This document shows positions 1-6,594 of a DNA stretch of 7,442 nucleotides, one piece after another. The position numbers and the translations under genes were made by a program. Below the pieces are notes generated by a model, which saw only the letters and a program-made list of their open reading frames with translations, was not told the DNA's origin and did not search any database. Position 1 is the first letter of the stretch, and every line of letters begins with the position of its first letter. Origin of the DNA: Chitinophagaceae bacterium (GTDB lineage: Bacteria; Bacteroidota; Bacteroidia; Chitinophagales; Chitinophagaceae); the NCBI GenBank assembly GCA_021323155.1, contig JAJTCI010000112.1, forward strand, positions 1 through 7,442, given 5' to 3'.

Positions 1-115
1 TGCCCACGGAGGGGTCAATGGTCAATACATTATCCTTCAGTTTTGATTTGAGGGACCGGGAGTAAAATTTTAGGAGTTCTTCGTAGTCAGTATGGTTGTA
101 TTCAAGTTTAAGCAC
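1..115 (-). CDS. N-terminal fragment of an unidentified protein, possibly an AraC-type regulator
   Basis: An open frame runs leftward out of the window for 38 codons from a GTG at 113-115. It begins MLKLEYNHTDYEELLKF and continues through a lysine-rich stretch to LTIDPSVG. The only in-frame start is this GTG, because an in-frame TGA lies a few codons upstream. The stop of the pspC-like gene is 4 nt before it, which fits a co-transcribed pair. The pattern (a short acidic/aromatic start, then a 'LKDN-LTI-PSVG' turn) resembles the N-terminus of some AraC-family regulators in Chitinophagaceae. That is recalled similarity only, since no DNA-binding domain is visible. The function is therefore open, and the frame itself is only moderately supported because so little of it is in view. 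Confidence 0.42.
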   Translation of the reverse strand, partial: MLKLEYNHTDYEELLKFYSRSLKSKLKDNVLTIDPSVG

Positions 116-119
116 TTGC

Positions 120-341
120 TCAGAGGTATCTCAGGGGGTTTCGTTTGGCAAATAGGATATATCGTTTCATATTCATCCAGAAAGCGAGGATCATGTATAC
201 GATCAGGGGCGAACCCATGGTAAGAAAGGAAATGTAAATGAACCACATGCGGATCCTGGAGGTCGCTATCCCCAGTCGCTCGCCGATGGCTGTACAAACC
301 CCGAAAAGCTGCCATTCGATGTACTGCTTTACCCTGTTCAT
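120..341 (-). CDS. Small PspC-domain inner-membrane protein
   Basis: A complete 73-residue protein. Residues 13-60 match the PspC domain layout: a GVCTAIGERLGI segment (compare the family's GVCGGLAEYLGI), then a residue pair leading into a hydrophobic helix (about 32-56, FIYISFLTMGSPLIVYMILAFW), and a basic tail. PspC proteins sit in the inner membrane. In Proteobacteria PspC helps sense envelope stress as part of the phage-shock response, but short stand-alone PspC proteins of Bacteroidota have no firmly assigned role. The ATG start at 339-341 has no Shine-Dalgarno sequence, which is normal for this phylum. The gene is divergent from the aconitase gene and followed 4 nt later by another leftward frame, so the two are probably one transcript. 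No pspA or pspB homologue is nearby, so a phage-shock role is only inferred from the domain. Confidence 0.85.
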   Translation of the reverse strand: MNRVKQYIEWQLFGVCTAIGERLGIATSRIRMWFIYISFLTMGSPLIVYMILAFWMNMKRYILFAKRNPLRYL

Positions 342-405
342 ATCCGCAATTTATACAAAATGGGTAGATGATGGAAATCAAGTTTTCTGCCAGCGTTTGA
401 TCCCG

Positions 406-415
406 TACATTTGCA
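406..415 (+). promoter_or_regulatory. Probable -7 promoter element of the aconitase gene
   Basis: TACATTTG at 406-413 is an exact match to the Bacteroidota primary-sigma -7 consensus TAnnTTTG, and it is followed by CA as in many promoters of this group. Transcription would start near 417-421, leaving a leader of about 35 nt before the ATG at 455. The -33 element is weak: only a T-rich stretch (GTTTTC, about 382-387) lies at the right distance. No convincing box was found for the divergent pspC-like gene. Confidence 0.6.
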
Positions 416-454
416 CCCTGAATTCAGTATTTATAACCAAACCGCATTGTACTC

Positions 455-2719
455 ATGGCTTTTGATATTGAAATGATTAGGAAGGTTTATGCTGAGATGC
501 CGGCGAAGATCGACAACGCCAGGAAAACGCTCGGAAGACCACTTACCTTGTCCGAAAAAATACTTTTTTCTCATTTACATAACGATCAGAAGCTAATCAA
601 CTTTGACAGGGGACATCATTACGTTGATTTCGCCCCGGACCGCGTAGCCATGCAGGACGCAACCGCCCAGATGGCGTTGTTGCAATTCATGCAGGCCGGC
701 CGGCCCAAAGTAGCGGTGCCTTCCACCGTTCACTGCGATCACCTGATCCAGGCAAAAGAAGGCGCGAACAAAGACCTGGAGACCGCGCTCAACACCAACA
801 AAGAAGTATACGATTTTCTCGCCTCTGTTTCCAATAAATACGGCATCGGTTTCTGGAAGCCCGGCGCCGGCATCATTCACCAGGTAGTGCTCGAGAACTA
901 CGCCTTCCCGGGCGGTATGATGATCGGTACTGATTCACACACACCCAACGCGGGCGGACTCGGTATGATCGCTATCGGTGTGGGTGGCGCTGATGCCTGC
1001 GACGTTATGGCAGGCCTCGCCTGGGAACTGAAATGGCCCAAACTCATCGGTATCAAACTCACCGGTAAGATGAGTGGCTGGACCAGCGCGAAAGACGTGA
1101 TCTTAAAAGTAGCCGGCATCCTCACCGTTAAAGGTGGCACCGGCGCGATCGTTGAATATTTTGGCGAAGGTGCGGACAGCATCAGCGCTACCGGTAAAGC
1201 AACCATCTGTAACATGGGCGCCGAGATCGGTGCTACCTGTTCTTTGTTTGCTTACGATGATAAGATGGCCGCGTTCCTCAAAGGAACACTTCGTGAAGAC
1301 GTGGCTGAACTCGCAGAAACCATCCGCGAACACCTGCGCCCTGATGAAGAAGTATACGCAGACCCTGCAACATATTACGACCAGCTGATCGAAGTGAACC
1401 TGGATGAACTGGAACCACACGTCAACGGACCATTCACACCGGACCTCGCCTGGCCCATCAGCCGTTTTGCTGAAGCGGTGAGAGCGAACAACTGGCCCGA
1501 GAAACTGGAAGTGGCACTCATCGGTTCCTGTACCAACTCTTCTTACGAGGATATCACCCGTTCTGCCTCTCTCGCTAAACAGGCGCTCGATAAGCACCTC
1601 AAGGCAAAAGCGGAATTCACCATCACACCGGGTAGCGAACAGGTGCGGTATACCATCGCGAGAGACGGGCTGCTCAACATATTCGATAGAATGGGTGGCG
1701 TGGTATTGGCAAACGCCTGCGGTCCCTGCATCGGGCAGTGGAGCCGTCATATCGATGACCCGAATCGAAAGAACTCGATCATCACCTCCTTCAACAGGAA
1801 CTTCGCCAAGCGTAACGACGGCCACGCGGGCACGCACGCTTTCGTTGCTTCACCCGAGATCGTGACCGCTTTCGCGATAGCAGGCGACCTCACATTCAAC
1901 CCGCTCAAGGATACACTCACCAACGAGAACGGTGAAGAGGTATTGCTGGACGAACCAAGCGGTCATGAGTTGCCCGCAAGGGGATTCGCGGTGGAAGACG
2001 CCGGCTACCAGGCACCCGCCGAAGATGGCAGCACCGTGGAAGTGGCGGTGAACCCGGAATCACAGCGACTCCAGATACTGGCACCTTTCGCTGCCTGGGA
2101 AGGTACCGACCTTTACGGGTTACGCCTGCTCATCAAAGCAAAAGGCAAGTGCACCACCGATCACATTTCTATGGCGGGACCATGGCTGAAGTATCGCGGT
2201 CACCTCGATAATATCTCCAACAACCTCCTTATCGGGGCGGTGAATTATGTAAACGATAAGACCGACTCGGTACAAAACCAGCTCACCGGTGAATACGGTC
2301 CTGTTCCCGCTACACAGCGTGCGTATAAGGCCGCAGGCATCGGGACGATCGTGGTAGGTGACGAGAACTATGGTGAAGGGTCTTCCAGGGAGCATGCTGC
2401 GATGGAACCAAGACACCTCGGTGTAAGAGCCATCCTGGTGAAAAGCTTCGCGCGAATCCATGAAACGAACCTGAAAAAGCAGGGAATGCTCGCGCTGACC
2501 TTCGTAAACAAAGAGGACTACGAAAAGGTACTCGAAGACGATGTGATCGATATCAAAGGCCTGAGCACGTTCGCGCCTGGCAGTACGCTCACGGTCGTTG
2601 TACACCATCCCGATGGCAGTACGGAAGAGTTTCCCGTGAACCATACCTACAACGAACAACAGATCGAATGGTTTAAAGCCGGTGGCGCGTTGAACATCAT
2701 CAGGATGAAATTCGCTTGA
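455..2719 (+). CDS. acnA: Aconitate hydratase (aconitase), [4Fe-4S] enzyme
   Basis: This enzyme converts citrate to isocitrate through cis-aconitate in the TCA cycle, in the cytoplasm. The 754-residue length is normal for the mitochondrial-like aconitase of Bacteroidota. The three cluster-ligand cysteines are present: C359 in GSCTNSSYED, and C422 and C425 in CGPCIGQW. Their spacing (63 and 3) equals that of pig mitochondrial aconitase (358/421/424). TDSHTPNAGGLG starts at residue 159. The swivel-domain active-site motif GSSREH is at 642-647, placing the catalytic serine at about 643 and the substrate-binding arginine at 645. The large N-terminal domains 1-3 and the C-terminal swivel domain (about 560-754) are both intact. 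The ATG at 455 gives the typical start MAFDIEMIRKVY; no Shine-Dalgarno is seen. It is transcribed alone, from a TAnnTTTG promoter to a hairpin terminator. The symbol acnA follows common usage for this family; acn or acoA would be equally acceptable. Confidence 0.97.
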   Translation: MAFDIEMIRKVYAEMPAKIDNARKTLGRPLTLSEKILFSHLHNDQKLINFDRGHHYVDFAPDRVAMQDATAQMALLQFMQAGRPKVAVPSTVHCDHLIQAKEGANKDLETALNTNKEVYDFLASVSNKYGIGFWKPGAGIIHQVVLENYAFPGGMMIGTDSHTPNAGGLGMIAIGVGGADACDVMAGLAWELKWPKLIGIKLTGKMSGWTSAKDVILKVAGILTVKGGTGAIVEYFGEGADSISATGKATICNMGAEIGATCSLFAYDDKMAAFLKGTLREDVAELAETIREHLRPDEEVYADPATYYDQLIEVNLDELEPHVNGPFTPDLAWPISRFAEAVRANNWPEKLEVALIGSCTNSSYEDITRSASLAKQALDKHLKAKAEFTITPGSEQVRYTIARDGLLNIFDRMGGVVLANACGPCIGQWSRHIDDPNRKNSIITSFNRNFAKRNDGHAGTHAFVASPEIVTAFAIAGDLTFNPLKDTLTNENGEEVLLDEPSGHELPARGFAVEDAGYQAPAEDGSTVEVAVNPESQRLQILAPFAAWEGTDLYGLRLLIKAKGKCTTDHISMAGPWLKYRGHLDNISNNLLIGAVNYVNDKTDSVQNQLTGEYGPVPATQRAYKAAGIGTIVVGDENYGEGSSREHAAMEPRHLGVRAILVKSFARIHETNLKKQGMLALTFVNKEDYEKVLEDDVIDIKGLSTFAPGSTLTVVVHHPDGSTEEFPVNHTYNEQQIEWFKAGGALNIIRMKFA

Positions 2720-2746
2720 TAACAATACGAAGTTTTAATAGTCAAT

Positions 2747-2771
2747 AACCCTCTCGTTGGAGGGTTTTTTG
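2747..2771 (+). terminator. Rho-independent terminator after aconitase
   Basis: A 7-bp stem AACCCTC (2747-2753) pairs perfectly with GAGGGTT (2760-2766) around a TCGTTG loop, and a run of six T (2765-2770) follows. It begins 27 nt after the aconitase stop and lies before the ATPase start, so the ATPase operon most likely has its own promoter in the short space that follows, or depends on read-through. Confidence 0.87.
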
Positions 2772-2800
2772 TTAGCTTCAACAACACTAAATGGCTTTGC

Positions 2801-5362
2801 ATGGGTGAGTGGTATCAAAAAAATGTACAGGCGGTCCTGGACGAACTCCGCACGTCCGATAAAGGACTGAGCGACGCGGAGGCACAGTCGCGCCTGCAGG
2901 AATACGGGGAGAACAAACTCCAGGAAGCCAAGCAAAAAAGCCGCCTCTCCATTTTTCTCGCGCAGTTCAGGGATATCATGATCATAATCCTATTCGCTGC
3001 CGCGATCGTTTCATTCATCGTCGGTGAGACTACCGATGCCTTCGTGATCATTGCCATCATCATCGCTAACGCCATCGTTGGCTATATCCAGGAATACAAA
3101 GCGGAAGAGTCGATTCGCATGCTTCAGCAAATGGCCGCGCAACACACCGTCGTGGTAAGGAACGGCGTACACAGCGATATCGAAGCGTCGCAACTGGTAC
3201 CGGGCGACATCATCGCCCTGGAAGCGGGCAACGTAATACCGGCCGACGGCCGGCTCATCAACGAACAACAACTGCGCACCGAAGAAGCGCCATTAACAGG
3301 CGAAAGTCATTCGGTGGATAAAATAACGGACGCGGTGCAGGAAGATAAACTCCTTCCCGCGGATCAACTGAACATGATATTCCGTGGCACCATCGTGAGC
3401 AATGGTTCCGGCCTGGCTGTCGTCACCACCACCGGCATGCAGACGGAGATGGGTAAGATCGCCGGCATGCTCACACCGGGAACCAGGCATACACCATTGC
3501 AAAAGCGCCTTGCCAAATTCAGCAAGCAACTCGCCGTGCTCGTGGTCATCATATGTGTGCTCGTATTTGTGAGTGGCTGGTTACGCGGGGAAGACAAGAT
3601 CAAAATGTTCATGACCGCGTTATCGCTCGCGGTGGCTGCCCTGCCCGAAGCATTGCCCGCAGTGATCACGATATTGCTGGCAAGGGGCGCCGCAGGCATG
3701 GCCAAACAAAAAGCGCTCATCCGCAAACTACCCGCGGTAGAAACACTCGGCTCGGTCACCTTCATCTGCAGCGATAAGACTGGCACCCTCACCCAGAATA
3801 AAATGACCGTTGTACATGCGGCGGCGGCTGAGGGACAGGAAGCCCTTCTGTTGAAAGCAATGGCCATCAACAACGAGATCAAAAAAAATGAAATCGATGA
3901 GTGGATGGGCGATTCCACGGAGATCGCGCTGGTGGACTACGCGGCGGAACAAAAGATCGACAAAGCCACTACCGAAAAAGAAATGGAGCTCGTCAACAGG
4001 CTGCCGTTCGAATCCGAGCGTATGCGCATGACGACCATTCATAAAAGCGGCGACAAATACATCCTGCTCACCAAAGGCGCGCCGGGCAAAGTGGCGGAAG
4101 TATTGAACCTGGATGAAGATAAAAAGAAACAATTGCTCGACCAGAACCGGGAGCTGGCGGCGAAAGGACAGCGCGTACTATTCTTTTCTTATAAGGAACT
4201 TACTGAACTCCCGGCGAAGATCGATCCCTCGCTCGAACAGGGACTCACTTACCTGGGCATGGCAGGCATGATCGATCCACCGCGTGAAGAAGTGATCGCT
4301 GCCATCGAAGAATGCAAACAGGCGGGTATCAAAAGCGTGATGATCACCGGCGACCAGCCACTCACCGCGAAAGCCATCGCCCTCGAACTGAAGATCATCG
4401 ACCGGGAAGACGAAGCTGTGCTCACGGGTAAAGACATCCAGGAACTGGACGATGAAAGCCTGAAGCAAAAAGTGATGGAGACAAAACTCTATGCACGGGT
4501 ATCTCCCGAACAAAAACTGAGGATCGTCACCGCGCTGCAGGATAACAACGAATTCGTTGCCATGACCGGCGACGGCGTGAACGACGCGCCTTCATTAAAA
4601 AAAGCGGACATCGGCGTGGCAATGGGTATCACCGGTACTGACGTGTCAAAGGAGTCTGCTGACATGATACTGCTTGACGACAACTTCGCAACGATCGTCA
4701 AAGCGGTGCGCGAAGGACGCAGGATCTACAACAACATCCGCAAGTTCATTCAATACGTGCTGGCCTGCAACCTCGGTGAGATACTCACCATCTTCCTCGC
4801 GCCTTTCTTTGGGCTGGCAATACCCATACTACCCATACACATTCTCTGGATCAACCTGGTGACGGATGGCCTTCCCGGCCTGGCGCTTGCTTCCGAACCC
4901 GCCGACAAAGACATCATGAAACAAAAGCCGAGGCCGCCGAAGCAAAGTTTCTTCGCCGAAGGCATGGCCTGGCAGATCATCAGCGCCGGCATCATACTCG
5001 CCTCCGCCGCGCTCGCTATTCAATTCTGGGCGATAGAGAAGGGGTATTCACTGGCGGAACAACAGTCCATCGTGTTCACGGTTCTCTGTCTCGACCAGCT
5101 GTCAAACGCCATGGCCGTTCGTTCAAACAACCGCAGCATCTTCACCATGAACATCCTCAACAACAAACAGATGATCGGCGCGTTGCTGCTCACGTTTGCT
5201 TTACAGGTGGCGTTGGTATATATACCGGCGCTGCACCCCATCTTCAAGACCACCTGGATCGACATGGAAGCAGTCATCGCCATCCTCGTGGTGATGGTCG
5301 TGAGCACGGTTCTGAGGGATATTACCAAACTGCTCATCGCGCGCGCCTACCGCAATGGATAA
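2801..5362 (+). CDS. P-type ATPase, type II (Ca2+-ATPase-like cation pump)
   Basis: An 853-residue ATP-driven cation transporter of the inner membrane. Order of parts: cation-ATPase N-terminal domain (about 1-50), M1 and M2 (about 57-97), actuator domain with TGES at 166-169, M3 and M4 (about 240-300) with the PEALP kink (E283), phosphorylation motif DKTGT with the aspartyl-phosphate residue D325, nucleotide-binding KGAP at K425, TGD at 516-518, hinge TGDGVNDAP (D591, D595), and a C-terminal block of about six helices (about 650-845). Aligned by motif to SERCA, the ion-site residues E309, N768, E771, N796, T799 and D800 correspond to E283, N657, E660, N685, T688 and D689. These support Ca2+ as the likely ion, while Mn2+ or another cation remains possible. 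E908 of SERCA is replaced by Q766. The length (853) is usual for bacterial members. The ATG at 2801 is chosen because an ATG at 2791 is out of frame and stops after five codons. The gene's last 8 nt overlap the downstream kinase gene. Confidence 0.95.
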   Translation: MGEWYQKNVQAVLDELRTSDKGLSDAEAQSRLQEYGENKLQEAKQKSRLSIFLAQFRDIMIIILFAAAIVSFIVGETTDAFVIIAIIIANAIVGYIQEYKAEESIRMLQQMAAQHTVVVRNGVHSDIEASQLVPGDIIALEAGNVIPADGRLINEQQLRTEEAPLTGESHSVDKITDAVQEDKLLPADQLNMIFRGTIVSNGSGLAVVTTTGMQTEMGKIAGMLTPGTRHTPLQKRLAKFSKQLAVLVVIICVLVFVSGWLRGEDKIKMFMTALSLAVAALPEALPAVITILLARGAAGMAKQKALIRKLPAVETLGSVTFICSDKTGTLTQNKMTVVHAAAAEGQEALLLKAMAINNEIKKNEIDEWMGDSTEIALVDYAAEQKIDKATTEKEMELVNRLPFESERMRMTTIHKSGDKYILLTKGAPGKVAEVLNLDEDKKKQLLDQNRELAAKGQRVLFFSYKELTELPAKIDPSLEQGLTYLGMAGMIDPPREEVIAAIEECKQAGIKSVMITGDQPLTAKAIALELKIIDREDEAVLTGKDIQELDDESLKQKVMETKLYARVSPEQKLRIVTALQDNNEFVAMTGDGVNDAPSLKKADIGVAMGITGTDVSKESADMILLDDNFATIVKAVREGRRIYNNIRKFIQYVLACNLGEILTIFLAPFFGLAIPILPIHILWINLVTDGLPGLALASEPADKDIMKQKPRPPKQSFFAEGMAWQIISAGIILASAALAIQFWAIEKGYSLAEQQSIVFTVLCLDQLSNAMAVRSNNRSIFTMNILNNKQMIGALLLTFALQVALVYIPALHPIFKTTWIDMEAVIAILVVMVVSTVLRDITKLLIARAYRNG

Positions 5363-6212
5363 AGAACTGCTCAACATACTGGGAGAAAAGCTGCAGGTGA
5401 AACTCACCGGCATGAAAGAGGTACATGGCGGCGACATCAATAGAACTTACATAGTCTCCGGCGATGGAAAGAAATATTTCCTGAAGTGCAATGATGCGCA
5501 ACGACCCGATATGTTCGAGAAAGAATTCCGCGGGCTTGAACTATTGAGAAACGCCCAGGCGATATATGTCCCACAACCATTACACCAGGGAAAATGGAAT
5601 GACACTACTTACCTGGTGATGGAAGTCATTGAAAAAGGAAACGCGGACAAAACATTCTGGCTCGACTTCGCCCGCCGCCTCTCCGCGCTGCATTCCAACA
5701 CCACGCAACTGTTCGGGCTGGATCATGACAATTACATCGGGTCGATTCCCCAATCAAACAAACAATCCGCAAGCTGGAGTGAATTCTACAGCGAGCAAAG
5801 AATTCTCTTCCTGGTAAAGAGTGCCTTCGATCAACAGAAATGCGACCGGAACGATACAAAGCTCGCCGACCGCCTCTGTGGCCGACTCGAAGATTTGTTC
5901 CCGGTGGAACCACCCGCCCTGCTCCATGGCGACCTCTGGAGCGGCAACTACATGATCGGCTGGGATGGCCAGCCCGTCATTTACGATCCCGCTGTCTACT
6001 ATGGCCACCGCGAAATGGACCTCGGCATGACACTGCTCTTTGGTGGCTTTGACAATAGTTTTTACAGCCATTACAACGAATCAAGCCCATTAGAAAAATC
6101 CTGGCGCGAAAGAGTACCCCTGACACAACTGTATCCTTTACTGGTACACCTGCTCCTTTTCGGAGGACATTACTACCACTCGGTTAAGGATGTGCTCAAA
6201 AAATATAGTTAG
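5355..6212 (+). CDS. Fructosamine kinase family protein (FN3K-like, putative deglycating kinase)
   Basis: 285 residues, the usual length for the fructosamine-3-kinase family, which has a protein-kinase/aminoglycoside-kinase-like fold. Members phosphorylate sugar adducts on amines (fructosamines or ribulosamines), making them unstable and so repairing glycated proteins. Visible parts: a P-loop-like turn GGDIN (25-29), the ATP-binding lysine K44 in YFLKCN, a hinge VMEVIE, the family signature HGDLWSGN (191-198) with catalytic D193, and metal-binding D211 in YDPAVYYGHREMDLGM. The C-terminal helix LLFGGHYYHSVKDVLKKY is also typical. The ATG lies inside the end of the P-type ATPase gene (overlap ATGGATAA), with no Shine-Dalgarno sequence, so translation probably depends on ribosomes finishing the pump gene. 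The true substrate of bacterial members is mostly unproven; a small-molecule ketosamine or aminosugar is an alternative. Confidence 0.93.
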   Translation: MDKELLNILGEKLQVKLTGMKEVHGGDINRTYIVSGDGKKYFLKCNDAQRPDMFEKEFRGLELLRNAQAIYVPQPLHQGKWNDTTYLVMEVIEKGNADKTFWLDFARRLSALHSNTTQLFGLDHDNYIGSIPQSNKQSASWSEFYSEQRILFLVKSAFDQQKCDRNDTKLADRLCGRLEDLFPVEPPALLHGDLWSGNYMIGWDGQPVIYDPAVYYGHREMDLGMTLLFGGFDNSFYSHYNESSPLEKSWRERVPLTQLYPLLVHLLLFGGHYYHSVKDVLKKYS

Positions 6213-6403
6213 TATATCTACCCTTGGGCAGTTTAATACAACATCGCCCATGTGGCATTGTTTCGCAGCGCTGCTGCTCGTTGCATGTCATCTTTCGATT
6301 TACTACAAACCTGTCGCTGCGCTGCAGCTGATGGTTTGAGAAACTTCCTCGAGCGGTGCCTCGTAAAGCATTTATGGCGCCACAAACTGAGGATGTCGCT
6401 AGA

Positions 6404-6491
6404 CTTTCCAAAGCTGCGCTTTCTAGCCAATCTTTTCCAAAGTTGATCCGCGTGCAAAATTTAGTGAACCGGCAACCAAACTTTGGAAAAG
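6404..6491. repeat. Cluster of three CTTT(T)CCAAAG elements, two forming an inverted repeat
   Basis: CTTTCCAAAG occurs at 6404-6413 and CTTTTCCAAAG at 6432-6442, and the reverse complement CTTTGGAAAAG is at 6481-6491. The second and third extend to a perfect 13-bp inverted repeat (6432-6444 with 6479-6491) around a 34-nt spacer. Each element is itself nearly palindromic (CTTT...AAAG). They could be regulator-binding sites for the bestrophin gene, which starts about 100 bp downstream, or the arms of a hairpin-forming repeat. The sequence is plain to see; the function is inferred. Confidence 0.6.
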
Positions 6492-6520
6492 TTAACAAAC
6501 GTGCTTCACACACACCCCCA

Positions 6521-6533
6521 GCGGCATAGCCGC
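6521..6533. repeat. Short hairpin GCGGC-ATA-GCCGC
   Basis: A perfect 5-bp GC-only stem with a 3-nt loop, 62 bp before the bestrophin start. No T-run follows on the + strand, so it is not a classic terminator; on the - strand the flanking sequence is G-rich rather than T-rich. Its role is unknown. Confidence 0.45.
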
Positions 6534-6594
6534 GAAACACAATTCAAACGCTACGGCTTCCCGCAAACATCCCCCTTTCCCTTATTTTTACCCC

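Larger units (their letters stand above)
6213..6594. other. 382-bp intergenic region without a supported gene
   Basis: Frames that are open here on either strand give cysteine- and arginine-rich translations with no recognisable domain, and I do not regard them as genes. Visible structure: a 10-bp perfect palindrome GCAGCGCTGC (6265-6274); an 8-bp palindrome GCTGCAGC (6321-6328); CGCAGCG (6264-6270) complementary to CGCTGCG (6315-6321); a small hairpin AAAGC-TGC-GCTTT (6410-6422) flanked by GCTAG/CTAGC; three CTTT(T)CCAAAG elements; and a GCGGC-ATA-GCCGC hairpin (6521-6533). No T-run terminator for the kinase operon is evident on the + strand. The region may combine a 3' untranslated end, a dispersed repeat and the upstream region of the bestrophin gene. 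Confidence 0.7.

Noticed and set aside
342..454. Possible riboswitch or structured leader before the aconitase gene
   Set aside because: The predicted leader is only about 35 nt and shows no conserved riboswitch-like pairing.
238..465. A 75-codon + strand frame overlapping the PspC gene and the aconitase promoter
   Set aside because: It is antisense to the PspC domain, runs through the promoter region into the aconitase start, and has no family resemblance.
1103..1837. A 244-codon open frame on the - strand inside the aconitase gene
   Set aside because: It lies wholly antisense to a well-supported enzyme gene, has no recognisable domain, and reflects the biased codon use of the real gene.
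2791..2808. A five-codon mini-ORF (MALHG) overlapping the ATPase start, considered as a leader peptide
   Set aside because: It is too short, has no attenuator-like structure after it, and an out-of-frame ATG 10 nt before the real start is easily chance.
3364..3918. A 184-codon - strand frame inside the P-type ATPase gene
   Set aside because: It is antisense to conserved ATPase motifs, including the DKTGT region; its low-complexity Ser/Thr/Ala/Met translation is typical of a shadow frame.
6521..6533. GCGGC-ATA-GCCGC hairpin as a terminator for the kinase operon
   Set aside because: There is no T-run after it on the + strand and it lies over 300 bp from the kinase stop.
6196..6540. A 114-codon - strand frame covering most of the intergenic region, and a 64-codon GTG-started + strand frame at 6252-6446
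   Set aside because: Both translations are Cys/Arg-rich without a domain, the - strand one runs into the kinase gene's 3' end, and the two overlap each other. They could only be rescued by conservation data.
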